In this document: positions 38,499 to 50,948 of the stretch, one piece after another
Position numbering within the stretch: position 1 is the stretch's first letter
Layout: each line of letters begins with the position of its first letter
NCBI GenBank assembly: GCA_034336665.1
Contig: CM067566.1
Coordinates: 21,737,330 to 21,801,329 of the forward strand
Source of the DNA: Luscinia megarhynchos
Taxonomy: Eukaryota > Chordata > Aves > Passeriformes > Turdidae
Direction: 5' to 3'
DNA length: 64,000 bases
The notes under the pieces: generated by a model
The model's input: the letters and a program-made list of their open reading frames with translations, nothing else
The model's database searches: none
Told to the model about the DNA's origin: nothing
Translations under genes and position numbers: made by a program

Positions 38499-39305
38499 AT
38501 TTTTGAGTTTAAAATTTCTGTTACTGAAACTCTCACTGTCAGAAGAGCTGATACATTTCCACTTTTTTCCACTTGTTTTTCTTCCTTTAAAGCTTGGATC
38601 AAGTGTATGTAGTGAATGACTGATATACCTGCCTTGCTAGAATAGTGACATCTACACATCAGGTTACAGAATGGGTGGTTTCAATTCAAATATCCAATAT
38701 TCAAATTAATATCAGAGCAACATTCTAGAAACATGAATAAAAAGATCCAGACATCTGTTTACTTTTAGAACAGACTCTCCAGTTTTTTGTGTAACCTCTT
38801 TTTCCTGGCCTCTTTCCCCCTGTACATAAAGCCTGTACAACAGAATCAAGACTTACACCACGTATCAGAGAATAATTAACATGCATTCAGAATAACAGGT
38901 ATATATTTACCTCCTAAGGTTTTTTTTCATTTTATTTTCAATAGTTTCTCATTGCAGTTGTAGACAAAACAAACATCATTGAGGAGCCACACAGAAAAAT
39001 TAGAATTATACTTTAAGAACACTGTTAGTGCTTCTAAATAAAATACCTTTCTAAAACAGAGCCCAAAAAGGATGGAAAAGGCTACCATTTGAGCAAGGAA
39101 AAAAATCATGTTTTCAGAGAAAAAGGTTCATCTTATGAAAACCTTCTGTCTTTCAATAACTGAAATGAACATGTATGACGATATGGGAGTTTGGAAACTA
39201 ATAAGACTCCAAGATATAATCCCAGGTAGACTTATCCATAACTTTAAGTCACACTTAACATTTTGCACAACCAGTTTTTCCTCTCTATTTCAAAAAGCAT
39301 TTTAG

Positions 39306-39332
39306 AAAAAAAAAAAAAAAAACAAAAAAAAA
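39306..39332. repeat. A17-C-A9 tract
   Basis: Two A runs split by one C. The tract directly follows a 65-codon plus-strand open frame (39108-39305) that ends in TAG. That resembles a retroposed transcript with a poly(A) tail, but I recognise no parent gene and no target-site duplication. Confidence 0.85.
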
Positions 39333-39842
39333 CCACCCTAAGAATGAAAATTTTTTCATCAAGTACTATATCTGTATTTATTACTCACTAAAACTTAAAG
39401 GAAGATGTAGTACACAGAGAAACATACTAAAGCAATCATTTCTCAGCACAACTGAAAACTGATTTGATCTGCTGCCAAAACATCTCATGTTTCACTTATT
39501 TCATTCAATGCTACTTTGCACTACTTTCTGTGTCTCCATAGATGACTTATCTCATGGAAAATTACTAGGATAAGCAACTAAGTATAAATAAAGCATGATT
39601 ACTCCATTCATTCTCTTGGTTACAACCTGTAACTAGAAATAAGCTAGTTCTTTAAAGATCCCTCCCAATCAAATCATCTAATGGCTTTATTGCTTCTTCC
39701 TTTAACTGAATAATCTGAACACTTTATAATTATTAATAAGGAAATATGATTGATAATTTAAGGGCCTTTGTACAATTCTTGATTGTTCTTCATATTCCCT
39801 TCTGTATTGAACATACCTCTCCATATGCAAGTTTTTTATATA

Positions 39843-39864
39843 TATATGTATTAAAATACATATA
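39843..39864. repeat. A/T-rich 10-bp inverted repeat
   Basis: TATATGTATT and AATACATATA are exact complements separated by AA. It adjoins a short (TA)n run and probably arose from it. Confidence 0.8.
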
Positions 39865-42800
39865 AATGAACGTTCCCATGCAGTCTGCAAACAAACATTA
39901 ATTCATCATCATTGACATTTATATTTCTTTTTATTCACATTTCCGTTCTTATTATAGGTTACTGCATGGCATCACAGCCAACTCAGCACCTCCAGCAGTC
40001 TCACAACAGCTCTTCTGCTGTGCCTGAGAGAGCTGGTATTCCAGACAGGAAAAAAATTCTCCCTATCCAAGTTTTTCCTTCATAACAGAATGTCATTTTT
40101 AAGAAATGTAGATAAATTAAGCACCTACCACTGCCAGGTGCTTGATTTTCATCCCAGATATTCATCATTTAATATTTCAGAAAAAAACCTAAGTGTAGAG
40201 AAATTTAAGTACTATTTGGAAGTATTTTCCACACAAGACCCCATATTCTAAAAATAAAGGTTCCAATTTTTCAAGTGTCTTTAAGTAGAATTGACTGACA
40301 ACTTCTGGCTTTTAACACAAATTTTTTGTACAAGGGCTACATAAGGTCAAGTCTCAAAGACAAGAAAAGTACACAGAATCACTAACAAAAATTCACATCT
40401 CCTGTTCCCAGCTGTCCCAAAGTATGCAGATGTGGTTCCCCACCATTGGCTTAATACTCTAAGATTTCTCATTACCTTTTTGTAACAAAATGACAGGGGA
40501 TTTCTAAAACATTAGGAGACCTACACCTAAGTTTCCAAACCTTGACATTTCATTCAAGCACTTATACACAAATGAAAAACACCAGCCTTCTAAAATTGAC
40601 AGCAGTGGTTATATAAATGAACTATTGACTGTGGTAAACAGTACTCATGGAAAAAACAAAACAAAACAAAAATTAAAATCCTAAGAGGAAGGAGTTCCTC
40701 AAGCAAATGGAAGAATAGTCTCCCTCCTGACTGCTGTCAGGCATTTACATGGATAATTCAAATCCCCATGAAAACTTATCCATTTCCATTGTTTGCAAAA
40801 TAAACAAACTAACCAAAATAGAAAAATGAAATAAAAACAAACCTGTTTTAAGTCCTCTATGCAACTAAGCAAAACCATGGGATCAAGCACAAAAAGAAAG
40901 TACCAAAAAATTAAGATGCACAAATTCTGCCCAAAAATGCAAACTATGCTGTTATGAAATATTAAGTCAGAGTGGATAACTGACAAATATTTTTTGTTAC
41001 ATTCAGTTCAGTGATTTAAAGTCATCCCACCTTGTTGGGGACAGAAGCTGTTTTCACTTACCATCTGCTGAGTGGCTTTTCTGCAGCACACCAGTGATCC
41101 CTACCAGATTCAAAAGCTGCTGTGTCTGTACCACAGCACTCTCTCAGATGCTATTTGACAAAGCATCTTGTAATCCTACTCAGGCAGAACAGATGTTTCA
41201 GATTTCTCTCTTCCACCAATAATTCTTACAAATAAGATTGGGTATATAAGAGTGAATTACATGTACAGAGCCATTAATAAGGATGTCAAACTTCCACTGA
41301 TTTCACAGGAGTATAAAGCAGGAGGCACAGGTTCATCACTGCTCTCCATGCAGTGCCCAGCAATGGGCAGCCCTGGGAATTGCTACAGCCATCATTGCAC
41401 AGGACACAGCTCCAGGTCTTTCCTCTCCCTTATCCAACTGCAAGTGTCACTATGGCTCAGGATTATCACCAAACCTTCACACTCCCTTGCAAACTTTGTC
41501 AGTCTCTAAAGTCTGCTTTAAAAGCCCATATACACAAAAGTAAAAATAAAACTGCCTAAGAAGATTTAATGGATTACTAACACTATCTTAAAATGTTTTT
41601 TAATAGAGTGTTATCGTACATAATCTTATAACAGACATTGCTTGAGGCTTGCTAAAAGCCTCTGGTAGGCTTGTTATTTCTGCAGAAAATGGAGGCAGAT
41701 ATGTTTGTTTGACTGCCTTCAGTCCCTTTCCATTTAAATCATATTCAAAATTGCACCAGCTTTATGCCAAGAAATGGAATTACATAAACACACAGCTTTT
41801 TGTATTTAAATTAAACAGCACAAGTGCCTCACTAAAGGAAGCAGTTTAAAAGGTAGACTGTTGTCAACTTTGTGGATCTTTAACAAAAAAACTGGGAAAA
41901 GACTATGTAAAACTTGAATTGTGAAATAGACACAAGTATAAGGCAGAAAAGGAAACTATAACATTACCTAAATTCATAATTGCCTTAGTTGGAGTGTGCT
42001 AAGGTTCTTCCATTGTCACACATGATTTTTCTTCCAGAAAATCTTCAGTGTTGGCTTATATTGAACACAAATCATCTGAGCAAGGGAGAGACAGCTCTGC
42101 TTCAAGAAAGTGCCATGCAATAATTGATACAGGGCTGTGTTAAATATCACTGTTACATCATCCTCTGTTCAGGGCTTTAGATGTACTTCTGAGCTGCTTG
42201 AAATTTCAGACTGAAAATCACTTGGCTGACATTTGTGATACAAATTCTGATACAAATCCCTCTCTTGATAGACAGGATCCTTCGAGTGCAGAAAGAAAAG
42301 GTCCAGGTCAACACTACTCATCTTCCCCAAGCTTGAGCTGATCCCCTGGAAAGGAAGCCAGTTAAATACCAGCAGGTCTGAAGTAGGGCCACTGGCAGCA
42401 TGTGCCTGCTCACAAATACCACAAAAGCCAAGACTGCACAGTTCTGGTGCAGATCCATAGGAAGGACTCACCTCTAAACAGGACCTCTGTGCAACTCCAG
42501 TGCATCAAAAGGTCTGGATAGCCTGGATATTGCTCCATGGAAAGAAAATACTGACCTAGCTAAGACTGAGTTGGAGAACAATTTTCCATTGCCGTAGAGA
42601 AATATGAGGCCATGAAGCCAGAATTTACCTACAGCTGTTAATAACTCAAAATACTTTTTTTTCAGGTCTTCAGTGTTTTAACAGCTTTGTTTCAATTAGT
42701 TTGATCAAATTGCATTTCAAGCACAGTATTTATCTTTTATACAACACAAGACATCTTCATCTCTCCTGTGCATGAGAGTTAAGGATTCACAATACCACAT

Positions 42801-43559
42801 ACAACATAAGGCAAGGAAAAACCAGCCTGGGATGTGATGGGAAAATTGGTAGGTGACAATGGCTGTCAGGCAGCAAAATATTTGAAATTCAGTTTTAACT
42901 GTGCCTCTGTCCCAAGAACTTGAAAGTCTGCTGCTTCTCACCTATTGTGTTCTTATTTGACAGTCTCCCATCTGCTTTACTCCTTAGATTTTTAATGCCC
43001 TTGGAAATGTTAGTTTATCTGATCTCTCCTTTGTCAGCTAGCACACGTCCTGAATGAGTGGTGGCAAGCCAAAGCTTAGTATGGACAAAATATACCTCTT
43101 TTTCCTCTTACAACAGCATTTTTCCATTCCTTTTGACAAACCATCTCTTGTTACCATTATTTAATTTTGCAGCACAACAAGGCCTCACACCTTCACTCAC
43201 ATCTCATTCACTAAACTTTTATCAGCATAAAGTATAGCTAAGTTTTCTTTGTCCAATGGCTTTTAGCAGTCACCCACACTCAAAATATTAAAACTTTATC
43301 TCAATACTCACAGCACTGCTTTCTGGAAATTCTAATAAACATCTGTTCAATCCCTCTCTTTATTCAAATTACATCCTTCCTTCAAACCTCTACAGTACTT
43401 TCCTCCACATTACCATATCAGAACAGGTCTGGTCTTAAAGGTTTACCATCCTAAATTATCCCTTGGACCTTGCCTGCTGTCACAACAACTTAGTCAGAAA
43501 CGCCTGTTTGTCTCCTTCTCCTGTTACTTTTTCACACTCCCTCCATGCTGCCCACTCTC

Positions 43560-43579
43560 AAAAAAAAAAAAAAAAAAAA
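43560..43579. repeat. A20 homopolymer
   Basis: Twenty A followed by GCAAAAAGCC and then a C-rich stretch. It could be a poly(A) tail of an old retroposed RNA, but the sequence to the left (about 42960-43560) is not one I can identify. Confidence 0.9.
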
Positions 43580-46551
43580 GCAAAAAGCCTTCACACTCCA
43601 ATATGCCATCCCCCTCCCCCACACATACACCCTCATTCAAAATCCTCCTGAGATTTATTTTTGGTGAATCTTAATAAAAGTCACAGTTCTTCAACCCCAG
43701 TATTGACCTGAGAGCATCCTGAAGATCTGAAGGGGAAATTTAGGTACAAATAGGCTTTTCTTTCCATTCTGCCAGAGCTTCTCCTTGGAGCTATCTTCTC
43801 ATAAAATCTCTGCTCCATCCTCATGTCCTCTGCAAATGATGCAGTTCTCACCTTTTCTGTGCAGTCACTACTTTGCCAATACATAAGTCACTTTAGAAGT
43901 ACTTCTGAGATGCTGCTTATCCTGTCTCAAAACTGGTTTGTGATTTAGCTAAATGGATATAAAGCTCACTTCCATAATTGGTACTGAAATTCTCAAAACC
44001 AGAGGCGATTTCCCACTTCTGTTGGGACTACAGAGATACAAAATATATTTCAAGCCCAACATGTCCATATTTTTTCCAATATTTTTGCATTGTATAGTGA
44101 TTAAACTTTTTTTAAGATCCCAACAGCTACTACATAATCAATGGGAAATAAAATAAGAGATAAAATCAAATTGCATTTCCCAACTGCAGAAGTAGATTCT
44201 TTCTAAAACTCAGACCAATTAATGTTCCAGAAAGATTAAGAGAAACATGCAAGTATTCCTTCAATCAAGGATAGGTAGTGGCTTTAGATTAAGTGTGTTT
44301 AATTTTACTGAAAACAAAAATACATCAGTAAACAATCAGGTGATCAGTGAGAAGATACTGTCTTGGACTACAATGTATGGAATATTATGGTTTTTTCAGT
44401 CTTCCAACATTAAAGCTGCTTATGTCTACTAAGACTAAAGTGAAAGATGTCCTTTCTCATTTGCATTTTAAATGCCCACAGCTACTCCCACAGCCAACAC
44501 CAAGAGCAAACCTGTAGAGCAATTCAGAAGAGATTTCCTTGCTGCAGCAAATTCAGTGCCTGCTGTCACTGCAGTAGACTTTTCTGAAGTTACTCAACTG
44601 AAAACTTAAAACCAATTTTGAAATAATCCTACTGTATACTACAATTAAAATCCTGTAATTAAGTCCATTGTTTTTGCAAACCTATAAATTTCCTAATTAA
44701 CAGTTGGGAGCCACTTTCCTGTTTAATCTCAGGAGGAATAAGCAGTGTGAATTACCTCAGTCCTCCCACGAGTTCCCTAGAGAGGTACAGAGGGTCCCAC
44801 GAGAGTGTGCTCCTTCTCCTTCCTGGATGGACAGCCCATTGAAATGTAATACAAACCAAAGAGTATGTTCCAAAAAGAGAATTTCATTATCTCTTTAATC
44901 ACATTCTGATTCAGAAGAGTTTTCTGTTTCTCTTCCTGACTGAAAAGAAATGCTATTGCTTTACTACTCCTGGCTTTTGGCTCAGAAGAGCTGCTGAGAC
45001 CTTATTTAAAGGAGTTGTTATCATGTATCAAAGATTTTGTATGAAACCAACTGTTAGGACATGACTGAAGGTCAACAGCACTGCACATCACATTTCCTTA
45101 CTGTGCAGAAAATTAATCCTACCCCATCTGAAACCAGCATACCACCTCATTACCCCCTCAGTAGAGTCATGAGGCTACCAGATGTTTGCAAGAAAGAAAT
45201 GCCAGTAAAACCACTAGAGCAATTCATTTACCTGTTGACTGCCTTCCTGATAAGGTCTGGGACACCTCTGAAAACCATGGGAAAGGGCCACGATCCTAGA
45301 GATTTTCTAGTAGATAAATTATCTGCAGAGGGAGACAGTACCATTCCACAACTAAATAAATAAGAGAGCAACCATTCACTTAAAGAAATGGACATTCCTC
45401 CTCACATTAACTTACAGTGAGCAGGAGTTTATTATGCTTGACTTTCTGCAAAAGAAATGCAAGCAGCTGGTTGCTATTTATTCTAAGTACCCAGCATGAA
45501 GTTCTCCATGAAGTGACTGCCTCCTAACAAGACATGAAAGCAGCAGTTGTCGAGACCTGATCTTCCTCCTCCTCCCAGCATGCAGTAATGTTAAATGAGA
45601 AAACATTGTAATTTCGAGCTTATAACATTAGAACAACAAATCTGTTACTGTGCTGAAAACCAGACAACTTAAACAAGATATTTTCACTTCAGTGGCTTTT
45701 GAGATGAGACCAAGAAAAATAGAGCTGTAGCCCTTCTTCCATTGTTACTCCTTGGAGCTTCTGGCTTAATGCAGCATGGCAGGTTTGGACAGAAAAAATT
45801 GGCAGAGCATAGACCATCCATGTCTTTTAGGGCAGGGCTAGGATTTGTGATCTTTTATACGTGCTAAGAGACTACTGCATGGTAACCAAGCCACACACAG
45901 GAGAGCCCCTGGCAGCTGAGACATATCCATGAATGAACAGCTCTCCAGAAAAGGAAATCTGATCTTGAGACAAGTTCATTAATAGGGATTGATCAGCCTT
46001 CAAAAGAAGCTGACATTTGAAATATTCCAATTTATTAATAACAGACATATTTGGGGTTTTCTTCTCTACAGTGCTTTAGGCCATTAGCAGTGGGCACAGG
46101 AGGACAGCTGTGCCATGCCATGCCAACACTGCTGATGTTACAGGTTACATTTGTACAAAGGCAGTGTGTAACATTGCTCCTGGCAACAGAGACAGCAAAA
46201 TCCACATCACATGCCTACAGTCACATCCTGTAACCACTGGAACATGAGAAAACACAAAAAACCCAAGGAGTTGTCAGACAACTACTGCCACAGCTCACAT
46301 CACACAAACAAATGCTGCCTGATGTCACAGCAGATCTCTTGTAAAAGGAGGATTATCCCCACAGTGTAAACTCAAACAGCTTTGACCTGTTAGAGCAACG
46401 TATTGGGCTGAAATTCAGAAGGAAAAAATAACTCTGCATGTAACAAAGCTAAAGACAAGATACAACCAGGACCTCATAATTTTATATTGGCCTTTCACCA
46501 TTTCATTGAGAGCACCTGGCCTCAGCATTACCAATTTAGCTTCCCTCTTAG

Positions 46552-46809
46552 ATTGTGCCTCACTTTGAAAAGGTTTGCAGAGCACTAATGGTGCAGCTTT
46601 TCCTACCACGGAGCTTCTGTTGTCAGCTACAATTTCACAGCTATCCCCCTGCTAGCACTTCATGTTGCAGGAGTTTTGTAGAGTGTGTGCAAGACTTGCT
46701 TCCTAGCTGTTTTAGAGCTACAGGAGGTTCACATCTTATGCAGGAAAAAAAATATGAACTGCAGAAGCAGAGAATACATCAGAAGTCAGAACATATCCTG
46801 ACTTCACAG
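46552..46809 (+). other. Exon-like open block (candidate only)
   Basis: A 258-bp block that begins after a fair acceptor (CTTCCCTCTTAG, ending 46551) and ends in a donor that fits the consensus fully (CAG|GTAAGTA at 46809/46810). Its length is a multiple of three, and the frame starting at 46552 is open through the whole block and on to 47115. The predicted peptide is rich in Cys, Ser, Phe and Gln and matches no family I know. It could be a lineage-specific exon, a non-coding RNA exon, or a pseudo-exon; such chance signal pairs are common in vertebrate introns. Confidence 0.15.
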
Positions 46810-48861
46810 GTAAGTATCTGTAGCATGATAGTACAAGGTGGTAGCAAGATAGCACTAATATCCTCAACTAATGTATCTCTGCATCTGGTTTTTTTATTCA
46901 GTTTTCAAATTTCAACATTGAGGACTGCATCTGTGTCTTTGTCCATCTCCTGTTCTGTAGCCTTTATCTGGTCTCTTACTCTTTTTCAAGGCACTTTTTA
47001 CTTTCAACAACATAGCATATTCCAACAAAATTTTAAAAGCCTTTATTCTCACAGCTCAGTCCTTTCTACAGAAATTAGAAAGAGCAATATAATTACTTAT
47101 ACATTGATTAAGGCATAAGTCAGCCTGACCTTCACATCAGATGCTTCCCAGTGTCCTTATTAATTACCATTTATTCATGGTCATAGCTATGAAACTTCAA
47201 GTAATTAATATTTTATGTTTTGCTGTTCCACTCCTGTTAGTCTTCCTTTTCAAATCTGTGGCATCTCTATTGGAAAATATAAGGTTCAGAAGAAACTATT
47301 TTTCTTTCTTTCTTCTGCAGTAATTCGTCCCCATCCCTCACTTTATCTTTATGCTCTACCTGAAAGGTGCATATTTGGTAGATTTTCAGACTTTTTTCAG
47401 GCACTTTTTTTAGGAACACAAAAGAACTTTTATAGAAACCTCATATTAAATCTTGTTTCCTGCCAATGTCATTACAAGGTCTCAAGCAGATGGGTACAAG
47501 GATCCAGGCATGTGCTAACACGTAGCAAGGTCCAAGTACTAATAATCCAAGAGATTCATATTTTACTGTTGCAAGTTTCAGTGCTGATAATAGCAACTGC
47601 CATGTTCAAAAGGTTCTACCTAGAACAGCTTCACATATTTATTTGTATTTTAAATAGGATAAAACTTAAAGATGCAGTTTGTTACAGCAGAAACTGTCTC
47701 AGCTGTCAGCAACATTTTGCTTACAGTTTACAGAGCAACTGTGGAAAAAAAAGGTTCAATTAGGAGAACAGCCAGTGGAATCTGCCATAAAAGTCAAAAA
47801 CTCTTTATAAAACAAAACAAGACATACTGTTCTTTATATTGGTTATGAAACAATAACTACATTTTAGTAAATTACTAAATCAAACATATGAAAGAAATAG
47901 CATCTCCTTGTAAGCAAAATAATTCTCAAAGCAAGTTCGATTTAAGAAAATTAAGAGGAATAGTGTACATTGCTGGGCATGACTCCCCCAGACTATTCAA
48001 TCTATCATAAATGTAGGAGCAGCACAATTGATTCATAACTTGAATCGAGAACTCAAGTACAGAATAAGGAACAGAAAGGAGATTACAGTAGCTGAAGTCA
48101 TAGAAGTCCTGAGGGCTCTAAGACATGATAAAATTTGGCTTGATATATTGTATCTGTTCTGAGAAATGAGATTATTCAAAGTGCAAATGGAAAGAGTGAA
48201 GCACAGTACATCTTCATTACACTTATGGCTTCATAATAGTTCAAACAGCCTAGATTTCCTTCTTTACATCTCTTACAGAGTCTGAGAAGCAACAGAACCT
48301 TGTATTTGCAAAGAAAGCTAAAAGGATATAGTTTCCTGTTTTGAACATTACAGTCAATTTTCAAAGTGTTTAGAGATGATAAAATCCCTATTTGGAGCTC
48401 CACTTCCAATACAACATCCCAATTCTACAGCATATAGCAGATAACTGGTTTTCACCAGCAGTGAGGTTTAAGTAAATTCTAAAATTAAGTATACTGGAGT
48501 TTCTACCAAAAAGAAAAAAATACTTGCACATTTGTCTATACAATAAAACTTATAGACTGTTCTATCTTCTGTAAACATTATTTATTTATTCATTTATACC
48601 TATTAGTTAGTGTCTACCAGACATTTTTATATTTTTTTTTTTGCCCTACCCATGAGTAAATGCAGCAGTAGAACCAACACATGCCTTTAGTTGCAAATGA
48701 GTTCTCATGCACAAGTAGGGCTATTCCAAAACCTTAGATGTTCTCTGTCTTGGGTCCATCTTATGCTATGTGTATTTTCAGGTTCTTTTCTATAGGTTTC
48801 CTTATGCAGGTTTATTTATTCATTTTTGAAATGAAATTAGATGGCAGTCACCTAATGGAAA

Positions 48862-49153
48862 CACAAAGAGAAGATGGACCCAGACTTTCTCTGCAAAGTG
48901 CACAGAAGCAAGAAAGTTACAAAAAGTGACATTCTGTTTAGGTACAAAAATTTCACCATGGCAGCAGTCAAGTATTGGGATAGGTTGCCCAGAGAGACTG
49001 TGGAAACTCTATTCCTGGAAGCAAACAAAATTCATTAGAACAAACTCCAGAATGTTCAGGTAAATTTTGAGCATCTCCAGCCTCCTGCTGTTTAAACAGG
49101 GTTCAAAGCAACCTCCACAGCTCCTTTTCAAATTAAATTATTCTAAGATTCTG
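48862..49153 (+). repeat. CR1 LINE 3' fragment
   Basis: A diverged plus-strand CR1 end. Recognisable blocks are 'AGAAGATGGACCCAGACTT', 'AAATTTCACCATGGCAGCAG', 'CAAGTATTGGGATAGGTTGC', 'CCAGAGAGACTGTGGAAACT', 'GAGCATCTCCAGCCTCCTGC' and the terminal 'ATTCTAAGATTCTGTAA'. Some internal blocks are scrambled or deleted between 49020 and 49070. It faces the minus-strand CR1 at 50513, tail to tail. Confidence 0.75.
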
Positions 49154-50512
49154 TAACTGACAGGTAAGTTGAAAGACCATTTTGGACCATAAAGAAACCA
49201 AACAGCTGCAATCTAAGTAAGGAACAGGCCACAGTGTCTCAAATTCTAATTTTTGAGTTAGACTTTCCCAAAAATGTACAGCACCTTTTCCATAATATCC
49301 TTCAAAGAACAGCACATGTGAGACATTATCACACTCTGAAATCAGACCATAGGGCTTGCTTTCTTTACAAGTTAGCTTTCATTTAGTCTTTCATTGTATT
49401 CTTGTTGATGTGGAAATAAGTAACCTATGGCTTTTAAATAGCAAATTAAAAAGGCCTTACAGGTGGTGATTATTTTTTACTCATGCTTGCTTTCCACAAG
49501 ATAGGTGCTAACAATTCCTCAGTACTTTGCAGCAATGATCTCCTCTAAAAATATAAGATCTAAACTACATAACACCTACACAGTCATTTCCTGATACCTA
49601 ATGGTGAAGTTGTTATGCAAATGGTGAGGTGGTTTATACAAAAAATAATTTTGGGTGCAAAAAAAAATTAGTTACATTAGAATTTTCTCAGTAGTTGGAC
49701 AAGGCTGCATAAGCATGATCTTTAGAAGAAACAGTATTAGAAACAGGCACACAGTTGAGATCAGTGGGTAAGCACCTCCACTCCAGCAGCCCCAGTATCC
49801 CAACCAGCCACCACACATCAGACAACAGCTGAGGGAAATACAGATGCTGAAAGTGTCATTGGCTCAGTTCCACCCTTTGTACAGCACTTTTCCTGCAGTC
49901 ATATAATACTTCAGTCCTCTTGAGCTGAACAAGGAACAAAAACTTCCCAGTGCAAAACTTTCTGCAGTATAACAAAAACTGAGTCACAACTGGCAAGACA
50001 GAAGTTAAGGCTTTGCCAGTAGATTCAAAGATATCTAATGATTTTAATGAGATGCTGTTGTTGTAGTTCAGAATACTAATCACTTCTCACACTGAAGAGA
50101 ATAGCCCATGTATGCCCAGAAAAGCAGCATGAGCCAATCATAACAAACCAAAATAGCAAAGTTAAATTTGGAATTTCACAGTGATTCATTGACCTGCCTT
50201 TTTCAAAAGAGCCTTTGAACAGATGTCATTGCTAAGTCATGTTAAAAGATGCAAATATTTCAAGAATGCTCACTTTGCTCCCTTATACAATTGAATCAAG
50301 CCATCTGTGCTATAGTGGTCCCTACCCAATATTCTATCCACTTAGAAGGTGTTAAAAATCATCCCTGTTTAGTTCCCTGAGCAGACCCTTCTATAAGATA
50401 CACCTCTAAGATGTTCTCCAGAGAGTTAGACAAAAGGGCAAAAGCCACCAAAAAACCCCACATTTGTTTAAGACAAGAGTTCTGATTCTTGTTTTGTCTT
50501 CTCTTTCCTGTT
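49154..50512. other. Non-coding spacer between inverted CR1 copies
   Basis: About 1.36 kb of unique-looking A/T-rich DNA. Open frames are short (60-75 codons) and without features. Nothing else is recognised. Confidence 0.55.
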
Positions 50513-50948
50513 CACAGACTCAGAGAATGGGTCAGGTTGGAAGGGATCACAGTGGGTCATCTGATCCCAATCCCCCTGCTCAAACAAGGTTATCCCAGAG
50601 CACAGGATTGTGTCCAGATGGTTCTTGAATATCTCCACTCAACTCCACAGCCTCTCTGGGCAATCTGTTCCCGTGCTTGGTCACCCCCACAGTGAAGAAA
50701 TTCCTCCTCATGTTCAGGAGGATCTTCCTGTGCATCAGTTTCTGCCCATTCTTTGCCTCTTGTGTTATTGCTTGGCACCACTGATAAAGTCCTGGCTCCA
50801 TCCCCCTGCCATCCTCCCCTCAGACACTGGTGAGGTCCCCTCTCAGTTGTTTCTTCTTGGGGATGAACAGACCCAACTCTCCCAGCCTTTCCTCACAAGA
50901 GAGATGCTTCAGTCCCTTTATCATCTTTGCCAGCTCCTCCTGGACAAT
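50513..50948 (-). mobile_element. CR1 LINE, 5'-truncated copy
   Basis: A clear minus-strand CR1 3' region of about 435 bp. On the plus strand it reads 'AGAATGGGTCAGGTTGGAAG', 'GGATCACAGTGGGTCATCTG', 'CCCCCTGCTCAAACAAGG', 'CTCTCTGGGCAATCTGTTCC', 'CCCCACAGTGAAGAAATTCC', 'CTGGTGAGGTCCCCTCTCAG', 'CCAACTCTCCCAGCCTTTCC' and 'TTTATCATCTTTGCCAGCTC'. The left edge (element 3' end) is sharp, and the right edge stops after GGACAATAC at about 50948, the point of 5' truncation. Frames of 63-152 codons here on either strand, including 50610-51068, are antisense or sense readings of the repeat. Confidence 0.93.

Larger units (their letters stand above)
35377..42000. other. Non-coding unique DNA
   Basis: No gene is supported. 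It holds a 40-bp-period duplication with a palindromic core at 35976-36040, homopolymer tracts near 35.9, 38.5 and 39.3 kb, an A/T hairpin at 39843-39864, and a GC-richer patch at about 37990-38310 where open frames occur in several frames at once. Confidence 0.5.
42001..48861. other. Non-coding DNA with two long open frames
   Basis: No gene is supported with confidence. The stretch holds an A20 tract at 43560-43579 and two long plus-strand open frames in the same frame, 46555-47118 (187 codons) and 47215-47763 (182 codons), with several stops between them. Neither product has a domain I recognise. A consensus splice donor lies at 46809/46810. A T11 run is at 48632-48642. Confidence 0.45.

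Noticed and set aside
42169..42471. Minus-strand 100-codon frame with a GAG|GTGAGT-like donor at its start
   Set aside because: The donor lies upstream of the frame in the minus direction, so the frame would be in the intron; no matching acceptor was seen.
45061..45363. 100-codon plus-strand frame starting with ATG
   Set aside because: Looks protein-like at a glance, but no domain or family is recognised and no acceptor or promoter context is visible.
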